Below are positions 7,892-16,610 of a stretch of 43,073 bases of DNA, in pieces. Location: NCBI GenBank assembly GCA_905235065.1, contig CAJOJR010000010.1, positions 1 through 43,073 on the forward strand. Reading direction: 5' to 3'. Position 1 is the stretch's first letter; each line of letters begins with the position of its first letter. The translations under genes were made by a program, and so were the position numbers. Under the pieces are notes generated by a model. That model searched no databases and was not told where the DNA came from. It worked only from the letters and a program-made list of their open reading frames with translations. The DNA comes from an uncultured Bacilli bacterium (GTDB taxonomy: Bacteria > Bacillota_I > Bacilli_A > RF39 > UBA660).

Positions 7892-9631
7892 ATGAAAACA
7901 ATAATGAATAACACATTAAGTATAAGTGATGTTAATAAAGAAGTTACTTTATATGGATGGATTTCTAAAAAAAGAAATTTAGGTAATCTAATATTCATTG
8001 ATTTAAGAGATAGAAGTGGAATAATTCAACTTTCTTTTAAGAGTGGAAGTGAATGCTATGAACTTGCTAATACTGTTAAAAACGAATATGTTTTAAAAGT
8101 TAAAGGTAAAGTGGTTGAAAGAGAAAGTAAGAATCCTAATTTGGATACTGGTGATATAGAAATAAATGTTGAAGAATTAGAAGTCTTAAATACTTCAGCA
8201 GAATTACCTTTTGAAATAAGTGATAATACGACTGCTTTAGAAGACACCAGACTTAAATATAGATATTTAGATATAAGAAGAAATAATGTTAAAAATAATT
8301 TGATTTTAAAGCATAAAGTAATGCTTGCTGTTAGAAATTATTTCGATAAAAAAGGATTTATTGAGGTTGAAACTCCGATACTTGGTAAATCAACTCCGGA
8401 GGGTGCTAGAGATTATCTTGTTCCTAGTAGAGTAAGTAAAGGTAAATACTATGCTTTACCACAATCTCCACAATTATTTAAACAATTACTAATGATTGGT
8501 GGAATTGAAAAATATTTTCAAATTGCTAGATGCTTTAGAGATGAAGATTTAAGAGCGGATAGACAACCAGAATTTACTCAAATAGATGTTGAAATGAGTT
8601 TTGTAGATGAAAATGATGTAATGAGTATTGGTGAAGAAATGATGAATTATATCTTTAAAGAAACAATTGGATATGATTTAGGGCTTCCTCTACAAAGAAT
8701 GAAATATGATGATGCTATTAAGTATTATGGTTCTGATAAACCAGATTTAAGATTTGATATGAAAATTAATGACATAACAGAAATTCTTAAAAATAATAAT
8801 AGTGATTTATTTAAAAATGTTATTAGTTCTAATGGTGTTATTAATGCTTTAGTTGTTAAAAATGTAGCTGATAAATATTCAAGAAAAGAATTAGATAAGT
8901 TAACCGAATTTGTTAAAACTTATAGAGCTAATGGGCTTGCTTATATTAAGTTTAATGAGGAGATTACTGGAAGTGTTGTTAAATTATTAACAGAAGGAGA
9001 AATAAAATCTTTAAAAGAAAATCTTAATATTGAAAACAATGATTTATTGTTAATTATATTAGGTGAATATAATATTGTTAAGACTTCATTAGGCGCTTTA
9101 AGATGCAAACTTGGTAAAGACTTAAATCTATATAGTAATGATGTTTATAAAGCTTTATGGGTAGTTGATTTCCCATCATTTGAATGGAGTGAAGAAGAGG
9201 GCAGATTTGTGGCTTGCCATCATCCGTTTACTGCTCCAAAAGATGAGGATATTGATAAATTGTTAACTGATAAAGCTCATTGTTATTCAAAAGCTTATGA
9301 TATTGTTATTAATGGTTATGAAGCAGGCGGAGGAAGTATTAGAATTCATAATAAAGAAGTACAATCTAAAATGTTTGAAGCTTTAGGACTTAGTATGGAA
9401 ACTGCCAAAGAAAAATTTGGATATTTCTTAGAAGCATTTGAGTACGGTGCTCCACCACATGGAGGATATGCTTGTGGACTTGATAGAATAGTAATGCTTT
9501 TATCTAAGACAGATAATATTAGAGATGTTATAGCATTTCCAAAAACAGCCTCAGCTTCAGACTTAATGAGTGAATGTCCAAATGTAGTTGATGAGACGCA
9601 ATTAAAAGAACTACATATTAAGAATGAATAG
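7892..9631 (+). CDS. aspS: Aspartyl-tRNA synthetase
   Basis: A 579-residue class II synthetase that charges tRNA-Asp, close to the usual bacterial length. The N-terminal OB-fold anticodon domain ([26 protein letters not shown]) is followed by the class II core: motif 1 near '[11 protein letters not shown]', motif 2 with [17 protein letters not shown], the bacterial insertion domain, and motif 3 in [12 protein letters not shown]. The ATG at 7892 follows an excellent AAGGAGG. It is the first gene of a T-box-controlled operon with serS, 9 bases downstream. Confidence 0.97.
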   Translation: MKTIMNNTLSISDVNKEVTLYGWISKKRNLGNLIFIDLRDRSGIIQLSFKSGSECYELANTVKNEYVLKVKGKVVERESKNPNLDTGDIEINVEELEVLNTSAELPFEISDNTTALEDTRLKYRYLDIRRNNVKNNLILKHKVMLAVRNYFDKKGFIEVETPILGKSTPEGARDYLVPSRVSKGKYYALPQSPQLFKQLLMIGGIEKYFQIARCFRDEDLRADRQPEFTQIDVEMSFVDENDVMSIGEEMMNYIFKETIGYDLGLPLQRMKYDDAIKYYGSDKPDLRFDMKINDITEILKNNNSDLFKNVISSNGVINALVVKNVADKYSRKELDKLTEFVKTYRANGLAYIKFNEEITGSVVKLLTEGEIKSLKENLNIENNDLLLIILGEYNIVKTSLGALRCKLGKDLNLYSNDVYKALWVVDFPSFEWSEEEGRFVACHHPFTAPKDEDIDKLLTDKAHCYSKAYDIVINGYEAGGGSIRIHNKEVQSKMFEALGLSMETAKEKFGYFLEAFEYGAPPHGGYACGLDRIVMLLSKTDNIRDVIAFPKTASASDLMSECPNVVDETQLKELHIKNE

Positions 9632-9640
9632 GAGAATATT

Positions 9641-10921
9641 ATGATAGATATTAATTTAGTAAGAGAAAATAAGACTAAAGTAAAAGAAAATATTAAAAAG
9701 AAATTTCAAGATCATAAGCTATCTTTAGTTGATGAAGTTTATAATTTAGATATTGAATATAGAAATATTAAAACTGAAGCAGATAATGCTAGAAACACTA
9801 AAAATAAATTAAGTGATTCTATAGGTCTTCTTATGAGAGAAGGCAAGAGGGAAGAAGCTGAAAATGTTAAGAAAGAGGTAAGTGAATTAAATAATAAAAT
9901 TAATGAACTATCTATTAAAGAGGAAGAACTTTCTAAAAGAATAAAAGAAATTATGTATATGATTCCAAACATTATTGATGAGGATGTTCCGATTGGTAAA
10001 GATGATTCAGAAAATGTTGAAATTCAAAAATATGGAGAACAAACATCATATAATTTTGAAGTCCCATATCATACAGAAATACTTGAAAAATTAAATGGAA
10101 TTGATTTGGATTCTGCAAGAAGGGTTTCTGGAAATGGATTTTATTATCTAACAGGTAACATTGCCAGACTTCATTCAGCGGTTATCACTTATGCAAGAGA
10201 CTTTATGATCAATAAAGGATTTACATATGTTATTCCACCTTTCATGATTCATGGAGATGTTGTAAAAGATGTAATGAGTTTTGAAGAAATGGATAATATG
10301 ATGTATAAAGTTGAAGGAGAAGATTTGTATTTAATTGGAACTTCAGAGCATTCTATGATAGGTAGATATAAAGATACTATTTTAAAAGAAAGTGAATTAC
10401 CTTTGACTCTTACAAGTTATAGTCCATGCTTTAGAAAAGAAAAAGGTGCTCATGGTATAGAAGAAAGAGGAATATATAGAATTCATCAATTTGAAAAACA
10501 AGAAATGATTGTTATATGTAAGCCTGAAGAGAGCAAAAGATACTTTGATGAAATGTGGAATTATACAGTTGAATTATTTAGAAGTTTAAATATTCCGGTT
10601 AGAACATTAGAATGCTGTAGTGGAGACTTAGCTGATCTTAAAGTTAAAAGTATAGATGTAGAAGCTTGGAGTCCAAGACAAAAGAAATATTTTGAAGTAG
10701 GAAGTTGTTCAAATTTGGGAGATGCTCAATCTAGAAGACTTGGCATTAGAGTAAATTCTGATAATGGTAAGTATTATCCTCATACACTTAATAATACAGT
10801 TGTAGCTCCCCCAAGAATGTTAATTGCATTTATTGAAAATAATTTAAATGAAGATGGAAGCATAAATATTCCAGAAGTATTAAGACCTTATATGGGTGGA
10901 CTTGAAAAAATAGAGAAGTAG
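9641..10921 (+). CDS. serS: Seryl-tRNA synthetase
   Basis: A 426-residue class II enzyme charging tRNA-Ser (and tRNA-Sec where present). Residues about 1-110 form the long antiparallel coiled-coil arm that grips the tRNA long variable loop. The catalytic core shows FRKEKGAHGIEERGIYRIHQFEKQE (motif 2 region), EVGSCSNLGDAQSRR, and motif 3 in 'NNTVVAPPRMLIAFIEN'. Start at ATG 9641 after AGGAGAA. It is cotranscribed with aspS under the T-box and followed by a terminator overlapping its stop codon. Confidence 0.97.
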   Translation: MIDINLVRENKTKVKENIKKKFQDHKLSLVDEVYNLDIEYRNIKTEADNARNTKNKLSDSIGLLMREGKREEAENVKKEVSELNNKINELSIKEEELSKRIKEIMYMIPNIIDEDVPIGKDDSENVEIQKYGEQTSYNFEVPYHTEILEKLNGIDLDSARRVSGNGFYYLTGNIARLHSAVITYARDFMINKGFTYVIPPFMIHGDVVKDVMSFEEMDNMMYKVEGEDLYLIGTSEHSMIGRYKDTILKESELPLTLTSYSPCFRKEKGAHGIEERGIYRIHQFEKQEMIVICKPEESKRYFDEMWNYTVELFRSLNIPVRTLECCSGDLADLKVKSIDVEAWSPRQKKYFEVGSCSNLGDAQSRRLGIRVNSDNGKYYPHTLNNTVVAPPRMLIAFIENNLNEDGSINIPEVLRPYMGGLEKIEK

Positions 10922-10937
10922 AAATACTTCTTTTTAT
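10915..10937 (+). terminator. Terminator of the aspS-serS operon
   Basis: GAAGTA (10915-10920), GAAA loop, TACTTC (10925-10930) and a T run; the stem includes the serS stop codon. Confidence 0.8.
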
Positions 10938-10982
10938 TTATAAAAAGATATTAACTTCATATATTTTATAGAGGAGTCTTAT

Positions 10983-11807
10983 ATGAAAAATATTTTTAAA
11001 TATGTGGGTATAATTGCTTTAATGTGTTTTAGTTTCTATTATACAAAAGAGGCGGCAGAATTTATGAAAAAAGATGATAAAGTAATGAAAGAAATAAATG
11101 AATTTGCAAGTACTCATGATAAAAAATGTGTTGAAGGTTATATAACTGAAGATGGAGTTGTACTTGGAATAAATGGTTTAATTGTTGATAAAGACTTAAG
11201 CTACAGCATGATGAAGGGAAGCGGATTTAATGAATCATTAATAAAATATAAAGATAGTTCATGCGTAGTAACTTTAGATAATAATAAAAAAGATTATATT
11301 ATAGCTGGTAATCCTTCTAAAAATAGTGTTGGAATAATAATAAATATAACTAATGGAAAAACTATAGAAGATATAATACCTATACTTGAATACAAAATTG
11401 TAAAAGTAAGTTTATTAAGTGATTATATTTATTTAAGTAATAATAAAGAATTAATTGCTAAGTTAATAAATAATGGTTATGATCTTTTATATAAAGGTGA
11501 TAATGATGAAGATTTAAACAAATATTTATCACTATTAAAAACAATAGATAATAAAATTAAACCTTTTTGTGTTTATTTAGATAATGATAATACATTAGAA
11601 TATTGTTATAAAAAAGATTTAAATACTATAAAAACAAGTAAAATATATAAAAATAAATATTTGAGTAATATTAGAAAAAATCTATCTAAAGGAGATATTA
11701 TAATATTAGACGAAAGTTCAAGCTTGAAGAACGAAATAGGTGTGATAATTAATTACATAAAAAGTAGGGGTCTAAAAATAGTGACTGTGACTGAGTTATT
11801 AAAATAG
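10983..11807 (+). CDS. Membrane-anchored protein, degenerate polysaccharide-deacetylase-like
   Basis: A 274-residue protein with an N-terminal signal anchor (residues about 6-20) and an outside domain. The C-terminus (IGVIINYIKSRGLKIVTVTELL) resembles the last strand-helix of NodB-type polysaccharide deacetylases, and the middle SVGIIINITN lies where their first strand would be. The catalytic TFDDGP and HxxxH motifs are absent, so deacetylase activity is doubtful. A ribosome binding site GAGGAG precedes the ATG. It stands alone between serS and a surface protein gene. The fold assignment is tentative inference; substrate unknown. Confidence 0.6.
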   Translation: MKNIFKYVGIIALMCFSFYYTKEAAEFMKKDDKVMKEINEFASTHDKKCVEGYITEDGVVLGINGLIVDKDLSYSMMKGSGFNESLIKYKDSSCVVTLDNNKKDYIIAGNPSKNSVGIIINITNGKTIEDIIPILEYKIVKVSLLSDYIYLSNNKELIAKLINNGYDLLYKGDNDEDLNKYLSLLKTIDNKIKPFCVYLDNDNTLEYCYKKDLNTIKTSKIYKNKYLSNIRKNLSKGDIIILDESSSLKNEIGVIINYIKSRGLKIVTVTELLK

Positions 11808-11855
11808 TTTCCAAAAATTGGTATAAAAGTATTTACATTACATTTACAAAATAAC

Positions 11856-11884
11856 TTGATTTTAAAATAATAGTTTTCTATAAT
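11856..11884 (+). promoter_or_regulatory. Sigma-A type promoter
   Basis: TTGATT at 11856-11861, 17-base spacer, TATAAT at 11879-11884; drives the surface protein gene whose ATG is at 11920 behind GGGGAGG. Confidence 0.75.
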
Positions 11885-11919
11885 CAAAATATAGAGTAGA
11901 GAGTACTCGGGGAGGTTAT

Positions 11920-12936
11920 ATGAAAAAAGAACAAGAAATAGGAAAAGAAGATAATAAAAAAGCAATAATAATTCTTTCAATTGCAATTGTTGTTGTATTG
12001 GGGTTAATTATTTTAACAGCAGTTTTAAGTAAAAATACTGAAGAAAAGATATTAGATGATGACAATGGTACACCAGTAGAAATTGATTTAAAAGATAAAG
12101 ATATATCTAATAGTACTAAGTCTTCTTCAAATGTTGTTCAACTTTCAAGTAAAGTATATGTTGTTAAATATTTAGATATTGATGGAGAACAACTAGGTAA
12201 AACCCAAAGAGTTTCATCACTTGATGATAGAGTGAATGAAAAAGCTCCTAGAATTGATGGAATGAGATTTGTAGAATGGGTTAAAAAGTATAATGAAAAT
12301 GAAGATGTATATTATTTTATAGCATCTTATAGACAAAACGTGGAGGCTGCTACAGAAGATATTAAAGTAACACACAAAAAGACTCCGACTTATACTTCAA
12401 CTGTAACACCAGTAGAAGATGAAGAATTAGAAAATCCCACATATAATGTTGATGTTGAAGGAGAAGTTCCAGAAACAGAACTTGGAGAAGATGTATCTAT
12501 ATCAGAAGAATATGCCCATATTTTAGTGTTAAGATTCTATGCTCCTGAGGATGTAACTCAAGAAGATATAGAAAATATGAGAGTAACAGTACGTGCCACT
12601 AGTCCAAATGAAAATATTAATGAAGATCAATATTCATACAATGGAGAAGATGGAACAAAAACAGGTAGAGATTTATTAGATAGTACTGATGAAGAATATG
12701 AAAATGGAATATTCTATTTTGATTATTATCAAGAAACAGATACTGGAACAAATACTACAATAGAAGTTTATTGGGGTAATGATCCAGATGCTAATGAAAC
12801 AACTGAACCAAAAGATGAATATGTTGAAGTATATAATGTAAATCTTGATAATGTAACTAATAGTCAAGAAACAGAAGAAAAGCCAACTGAAGAACTAACA
12901 CCAGAGGAATCAAATGAAAGCCAAGGACAAGAGTAA
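11920..12936 (+). CDS. Surface-exposed single-span protein with InlB-like repeat
   Basis: A 338-residue protein: a charged cytoplasmic start (MKKEQEIGKEDNKK), one transmembrane helix at about residues 16-38, then a long acidic outside region. Residues about 83-145 (VYVVKYLDIDGEQLGKTQ...GMRFVEWVKKYNENEDVYYFIASY) look like an InlB B-type/Listeria-Bacteroides repeat, with the usual 'FxxW' and terminal aromatic strand. The remaining C-terminal part is Glu/Thr-rich with no recognised domain. It has its own promoter and terminator, so it is a single-gene unit. A role at the cell surface is inferred; no cell-wall sorting signal is seen. Confidence 0.7.
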   Translation: MKKEQEIGKEDNKKAIIILSIAIVVVLGLIILTAVLSKNTEEKILDDDNGTPVEIDLKDKDISNSTKSSSNVVQLSSKVYVVKYLDIDGEQLGKTQRVSSLDDRVNEKAPRIDGMRFVEWVKKYNENEDVYYFIASYRQNVEAATEDIKVTHKKTPTYTSTVTPVEDEELENPTYNVDVEGEVPETELGEDVSISEEYAHILVLRFYAPEDVTQEDIENMRVTVRATSPNENINEDQYSYNGEDGTKTGRDLLDSTDEEYENGIFYFDYYQETDTGTNTTIEVYWGNDPDANETTEPKDEYVEVYNVNLDNVTNSQETEEKPTEELTPEESNESQGQE

Positions 12937-12949
12937 ATCTTGTCTTTTT
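12926..12949 (+). terminator. Rho-independent terminator
   Basis: GACAAGA (12926-12932), GTAAA loop and TCTTGTC (12938-12944), then five T. The stem contains the stop codon of the surface protein gene and the T run abuts the end of the second toxin-like peptide on the other strand. Confidence 0.8.
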
Positions 12950-13028
12950 ATTTAGACAGTAGTACTATAAATACTAAAGTAAACAAGAGGATAATAATGA
13001 AAAAATAAGATTTCTCTCTTTTACTCAT
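12948..13028 (-). CDS. Second toxin-like hydrophobic peptide, probably orphan
   Basis: A 26-residue peptide paralogous to the one at 7389-7469: residues 3-16 (KREKSYFFIIILLF) are identical and the rest is conserved in hydrophobicity. At DNA level 12981-13018 and 7422-7459 share 38 consecutive identical bases. The ribosome binding site is lost: the bases matching AAGGGGG in copy 1 are AATTTTT here, and neither the sequestering hairpin nor the direct repeats nor an antisense promoter are present. It is therefore likely a silenced remnant of a duplicated type I toxin. Expression is doubtful. Confidence 0.5.
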   Translation of the reverse strand: MSKREKSYFFIIILLFTLVFIVLLSK

Positions 13029-13084
13029 ACATATCAAAAAATTAATATAGATAGTTATGAAGGGGCTGCTAATTTGAATTTATA

Positions 13085-13105
13085 AGAGCATTAATGCTCT
13101 TTTTT
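13085..13105 (+). terminator. Rho-independent terminator with no obvious gene
   Basis: AGAGCATT (13085-13092) and AATGCTCT (13093-13100) form a perfect inverted repeat followed by T. No + strand gene lies between the previous terminator (12949) and here, so it may end a small RNA or be left over from the degenerate toxin locus. Confidence 0.6.
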
Positions 13106-13135
13106 AATGGATTAAAATTTGATATAATTATATCG

Positions 13136-13777
13136 ATGCATATGGAAGTTTTAATTGATGGAAAAAGTTATAAAGTTAATATAATTAGGAAGAATAACCG
13201 TAATACTTATTTAAGGGTTAAAAATGATTTAGAAATATATATAACCACTAATTATTTGATGCCCAATTTTGAGATAGAAAGATTTATAAAAGGAAATATT
13301 TCATCAATTAAAAAAATGATTGATAGACAAGTAAGAAAAAATATAAAGAATGAATCATTTTATTGTTTAGGTAAGAAATATGATATAGTGATATGTAATT
13401 CTATTAAAAAAGTTACATTTGATGATGATCATGTATTTATAAATGATAAAAAGAAATTAGATAAGTTTTTAAAAGATGAAACTATTAGAGTGTTTAATGA
13501 AAGACTTAAAATTAATTATGATAAATTTGAAGAAAATATTCCTTATCCAATTCTTAAAATTAGAAAGATGAGAGCTAAATGGGGATATAATAGAAAAGCT
13601 GATAAAGTAGTAATGCTTAATTCAGAATTGATAAAATATAGTGTTGATGAAATTGATTATGTAATTATTCATGAATTATGTCACTTCTTGGAATTTAATC
13701 ATTCAAAGAATTTTTGGAATTATGTTAAAAAATATAAACCAAATTATAAAGAAAATAAAAAAGTATTAAAGGAGTAG
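13136..13777 (+). CDS. YgjP-like zinc metallopeptidase
   Basis: A 213-residue protein of the YgjP/DUF45 (SprT-like) metallopeptidase family. The zinc site is visible near the C-terminus: HELCH (HExxH) followed by a third His in EFNHSKNFW. KMRAKWGYN matches the conserved 'RxxxxWGxC' block. I choose ATG 13136 over the longer frame from 13094 because TATAAT at 13123-13128 puts the transcription start at about 13135, giving a leaderless mRNA; a start at 13142 is also possible. It is followed 2 bases later by the RNA methyltransferase gene. Its substrate is unknown. Confidence 0.82.
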   Translation: MHMEVLIDGKSYKVNIIRKNNRNTYLRVKNDLEIYITTNYLMPNFEIERFIKGNISSIKKMIDRQVRKNIKNESFYCLGKKYDIVICNSIKKVTFDDDHVFINDKKKLDKFLKDETIRVFNERLKINYDKFEENIPYPILKIRKMRAKWGYNRKADKVVMLNSELIKYSVDEIDYVIIHELCHFLEFNHSKNFWNYVKKYKPNYKENKKVLKE

Positions 13778-13779
13778 TT

Positions 13780-14514
13780 ATGGTAATTGAAAGTGTTCAA
13801 AATGAGAAAATCAAATATTTTAAAAAGTTAAGAGAAACTAAATATATTAAAGAATATAAAGAGTTTATTGTTGAAGGAGAACACCTTGTAGAAGAAGCTA
13901 TTAAGAATGGTGTTGCTTTAGAATTAATTGTTTTAAATGGTAAAGATTATAATACTAATCTACCTAAAATATTTGTAAGTGAGAATGTATTAAAGAGTAT
14001 TTCAACTTTAAAAACTCCTCAATATGTAATGGCTTTGTGTAAAATACCTTCTAATAATGAAATAAAAGGAAGTAGAATATTACTTCTTGATAACGTTTCA
14101 GATCCAGGGAACTTAGGAACTATTATAAGAAGTAGTGTTGCTTTTAATATAGATACCATTATATTAAGTGAAGATTCAGTTAATCTTTATAATGATAAAG
14201 TAGTAAGATCTTCTGAAGGTATGATTTTTAATATTAATATAATTACTATGAATTTGAGTGATGCGATTAATGAAATAAAAAATAAAGGTATAAAAGTATA
14301 CGGAACCGATTTAAGAGGAAGTGAATATTTGCATGAATTTGATAAACCATCTTCATTTGCTTTAATAGTTGGTAATGAAGGGCAAGGAATGAAGAAAGAA
14401 ATATTAGATTTATGTGATGAAAAAATAAAAATAGAAATGAATAATAGTTGTGAGAGTCTTAATGTTGGGGTAGCAACTTCTATAATTCTTTATGAATGGA
14501 GTAAGTATGAATAA
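13780..14514 (+). CDS. TrmH/SpoU-family RNA 2'-O-methyltransferase
   Basis: A 244-residue SPOUT methyltransferase that methylates ribose 2'-OH in tRNA or rRNA. The three family motifs are intact: DNVSDPGNLGTIIRSS (motif 1, catalytic Asn and Arg), IVGNEGQGM (motif 2) and NSCESLNVGVATSI (motif 3). An N-terminal L30e-like substrate-binding domain occupies residues about 1-90. The layout is like Bacillus YsgA/RlmB proteins. Ribosome binding site AAGGAG. It overlaps rimM by 8 bases. Target nucleotide unknown. Confidence 0.9.
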   Translation: MVIESVQNEKIKYFKKLRETKYIKEYKEFIVEGEHLVEEAIKNGVALELIVLNGKDYNTNLPKIFVSENVLKSISTLKTPQYVMALCKIPSNNEIKGSRILLLDNVSDPGNLGTIIRSSVAFNIDTIILSEDSVNLYNDKVVRSSEGMIFNINIITMNLSDAINEIKNKGIKVYGTDLRGSEYLHEFDKPSSFALIVGNEGQGMKKEILDLCDEKIKIEMNNSCESLNVGVATSIILYEWSKYE

Positions 14515-14983
14515 AGTAAAAATCGGTGTAATAGTAAATACTCATGGTATTAAAGGTGAAATTAGAATAATTAGTAAGTTTGATTATAAAGATAGAGTGT
14601 TTATAGTTGGTAATACTCTTTATACAGATAGTAATGAAGAATTAAAAATAGATAGTTATAGACGTCATAAAAATTATGATATGATTACATTTAATGGAAT
14701 AAATGATATTAAAGATGTATTAAAATATAAAGGTAAATATGTATATTTTGATAAAGATAAATTAAATTTAAATAGTAATGAATATCTAGATGATGATTTA
14801 ATTGGATTAGATGTATATTTTAATAATGAATTAATAGGTAAACTAGATGATATTGAATTAAATGCCAATAGAAAGTTATTTGTTATTAATAATAAATTAA
14901 TACCTTATAATGATAATTTTATTGAAAGTATAGATTTATCTAATAATAAAATAGTATTGAAAAATTTAGAAGGTTTGATATAA
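14507..14983 (+). CDS. rimM: Ribosome maturation factor RimM
   Basis: A 158-residue 30S assembly factor. The N-terminal RimM domain begins KIGVIVNTHGIKGEIRI, the typical signature, and the C-terminal PRC-barrel is the part around LIGLDVYFNNELIGKLDDIE. I start at ATG 14507 because GGAG at 14500-14503 sits before it; an in-frame ATG at 14492 lacks a site. rimM-trmD is the conserved Bacilli order in the rpsP-rimM-trmD-rplS operon. Confidence 0.92.
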   Translation: MNKVKIGVIVNTHGIKGEIRIISKFDYKDRVFIVGNTLYTDSNEELKIDSYRRHKNYDMITFNGINDIKDVLKYKGKYVYFDKDKLNLNSNEYLDDDLIGLDVYFNNELIGKLDDIELNANRKLFVINNKLIPYNDNFIESIDLSNNKIVLKNLEGLI

Positions 14984-15011
14984 TATATTTTAAAGAATTT
15001 TGGGGTGCATT

Positions 15012-15671
15012 ATGAGAATAGATATTTTAACTCTTTTTCCTAATATGTTTGATGGCTTTTTAAATGAAAGTATTATTAAACGTGCTAGAGAAAAAGGACT
15101 TGTTGAAATTAACATTATTAATATAAGAGATTTTACTCCATACAAAAATGGTCAAGTTGATGACTATGCGTATGGTGGTGGATCTGGTATGGTTTTAATG
15201 TGTGAACCAGTTTATAATGCAATTAATAGTGTAAAAACTGATAATTCTAAAATTTTACTTACATCTCCAAGAGGAAATAAATTTAATCAAAAGAAAGCAA
15301 TTGAGTTAAAAAATGAAACTCACTTAATAATAGTATGTGGTCATTATGAAGGATTCGATGAAAGAATTCTTAACTTTGTGAATGAAGAAATATCTATTGG
15401 AGACTATGTTCTTACTGGTGGTGAAATACCTTCAATGGTAATAACTGATGCAGTTACAAGATTAATTGATGGTGTTATAACAAAAGAAAGTCTGGATAGC
15501 GAATCATTTAATGATGATTTACTTGACTATCCAGTTTATACTAAACCAAGAGAATTCATGGGTATGAGTGTTCCAGAAGTATTATTAAACGGAAATCATA
15601 AAAAAATAGATGAATATAGGCGAAGCGAAAGAATAAGATTGACATCAAAATATAAAAAAGACATGGAGTAG
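15012..15671 (+). CDS. trmD: tRNA (guanine-37-N1)-methyltransferase
   Basis: A 219-residue knotted SPOUT methyltransferase that modifies G37 next to the anticodon to prevent frameshifting. The N-terminus RIDILTLFPNMF, DDYAYGGGSGMVL, CGHYEGFDERI and GDYVLTGGE are diagnostic. ATG 15012 is preferred to the upstream TTG 15000 because GGGGTG precedes it. It lies 28 bases after rimM and 3 bases before a gene of unknown function. Confidence 0.96.
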   Translation: MRIDILTLFPNMFDGFLNESIIKRAREKGLVEINIINIRDFTPYKNGQVDDYAYGGGSGMVLMCEPVYNAINSVKTDNSKILLTSPRGNKFNQKKAIELKNETHLIIVCGHYEGFDERILNFVNEEISIGDYVLTGGEIPSMVITDAVTRLIDGVITKESLDSESFNDDLLDYPVYTKPREFMGMSVPEVLLNGNHKKIDEYRRSERIRLTSKYKKDME

Positions 15672-15674
15672 ACT

Positions 15675-16115
15675 ATGAAATATATATTAGATAATAAAAG
15701 CGATAAAGTTAAAAATGTAACTGAAAATAACTTAAAAGGTTTAGAAATTAAAACCAAAGGTGAAAATGCCATTAAAGCATCTAAAGTATTAATTGTTGAT
15801 AGTGAGTTAAAAGACTTATATATAAAAAATAAAATTAATAAAAAATTAGTTGCTCTTTTATCTAAAATGCAATATATACTTGATAATGATGAAGATGATA
15901 ATACTAATGCAACTTTGGTATTAGGAGAAATTGATAGACTTAAAAGTATATTAATAAACAAATACAAAGAGCATTTAAAAATAGAAGAATTTTCTTATTT
16001 ATTAAAAAAACTAATGCTTATAGAAGAAGAATTTAAAGTAAAATATAATAGAAAACAAGTATATAGAGAAATGCTAATGGAAGATTTGGATGAAATGATA
16101 GGAAGAGGCAGATAA
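15675..16115 (+). CDS. Unknown protein in the trmD-rplS operon
   Basis: A 146-residue, Lys/Glu-rich, probably cytoplasmic and mostly helical protein that I do not recognise. Residues 1-50 look like short beta strands (MKYILDNKSDKVKNVTENNLKGLEIK); residues 50-146 are strongly helical with leucine spacing suggesting coiled coils. There are no Cys residues or signal peptide. It starts 3 bases after trmD, so it is translated with it, and ends in a terminator before rplS. In Bacillus subtilis trmD is followed directly by rplS, so this gene is an insertion into a conserved order. Function unknown. Confidence 0.7.
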   Translation: MKYILDNKSDKVKNVTENNLKGLEIKTKGENAIKASKVLIVDSELKDLYIKNKINKKLVALLSKMQYILDNDEDDNTNATLVLGEIDRLKSILINKYKEHLKIEEFSYLLKKLMLIEEEFKVKYNRKQVYREMLMEDLDEMIGRGR

Positions 16116-16131
16116 AAATTTGTCTTTTTTT
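16106..16131 (+). terminator. Terminator before rplS
   Basis: AGGCAGA (16106-16112) pairs with TTTGTCT (16119-16125) with two G-T pairs and is followed by a T run. It separates rplS transcription from the rimM-trmD unit. Confidence 0.6.
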
Positions 16132-16141
16132 ATCAAAAGTA

Positions 16142-16238
16142 TTGTAAAAATGGATGCTTTATGATAATATACCTTTGTTAATCCGCTTCTTATATAAGTT
16201 ATAAGTATGATTAGTTAAACAATGGAAGGAGTGAATAG
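16142..16238 (+). promoter_or_regulatory. Promoter and leader of rplS, possible L19 leader
   Basis: TTGTAA at 16142-16147 and TAATAT at 16165-16170 are spaced by 17 bases, so the mRNA would start near 16177 with a leader of about 60 nt (TCCGCTTCTTATATAAG at 16182-16198). Firmicutes rplS genes often carry an autoregulatory L19 leader; the position fits but I cannot confirm the structure by eye. GGAAGGAG at 16224-16231 decides the rplS start. Confidence 0.4.
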
Positions 16239-16239
16239 T

Positions 16240-16578
16240 ATGAATTTAATCGAAAAGATTAATGCACGTCAATTAAAGACTGATGTTCCAGAATTTAGAG
16301 TTGGAGATACAGTTAGAGTAGACGTTAAGATTAAAGAAGGTAAAAGAGAAAGAATTCAAGCTTTTGAAGGTGTAGTAACATCTAGAAAAGGTGGAAGTGT
16401 TACAGAAACTTTTACAGTAAGAAAGAAAACTGGTAGTGTTGGAATTAATAGAGTATTCCCAGTACATAGTCCAGTAATTGAAAAAATCACCGTAGTTAAG
16501 AAGGGTAAAGTTAGAAGAGCTAAACTAAATTTCTTAAAAGGAATTAAAGGTGCATTTAAAATTAAAGAAAGAAATTAG
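16240..16578 (+). CDS. rplS: 50S ribosomal protein L19
   Basis: A 112-residue ribosomal protein at the 30S-50S interface. [33 protein letters not shown] and [16 protein letters not shown] are diagnostic. The ATG at 16240 is chosen because GGAAGGAG at 16224-16231 is the ribosome binding site; the in-frame ATG at 16222 overlaps that site. The expected Bacilli neighbour downstream, rbgA, is displaced about 4.5 kb. Confidence 0.96.
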   Translation: MNLIEKINARQLKTDVPEFRVGDTVRVDVKIKEGKRERIQAFEGVVTSRKGGSVTETFTVRKKTGSVGINRVFPVHSPVIEKITVVKKGKVRRAKLNFLKGIKGAFKIKERN

Positions 16579-16597
16579 GTTTAACACCTAATTTTTA
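16572..16597 (+). terminator. Terminator after rplS
   Basis: ATTAGGT (16574-16580) and ACCTAAT (16586-16592) form a stem followed by T; the stem includes the rplS stop codon. Confidence 0.7.
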
Positions 16598-16610
16598 TTT
16601 AGGAGATAAT

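Noticed and set aside
15596-15967. 123-codon antisense frame over the unknown gene after trmD
   Set aside because: It is a shadow of the + strand frame with no start signals; the + strand frame keeps normal operon spacing.
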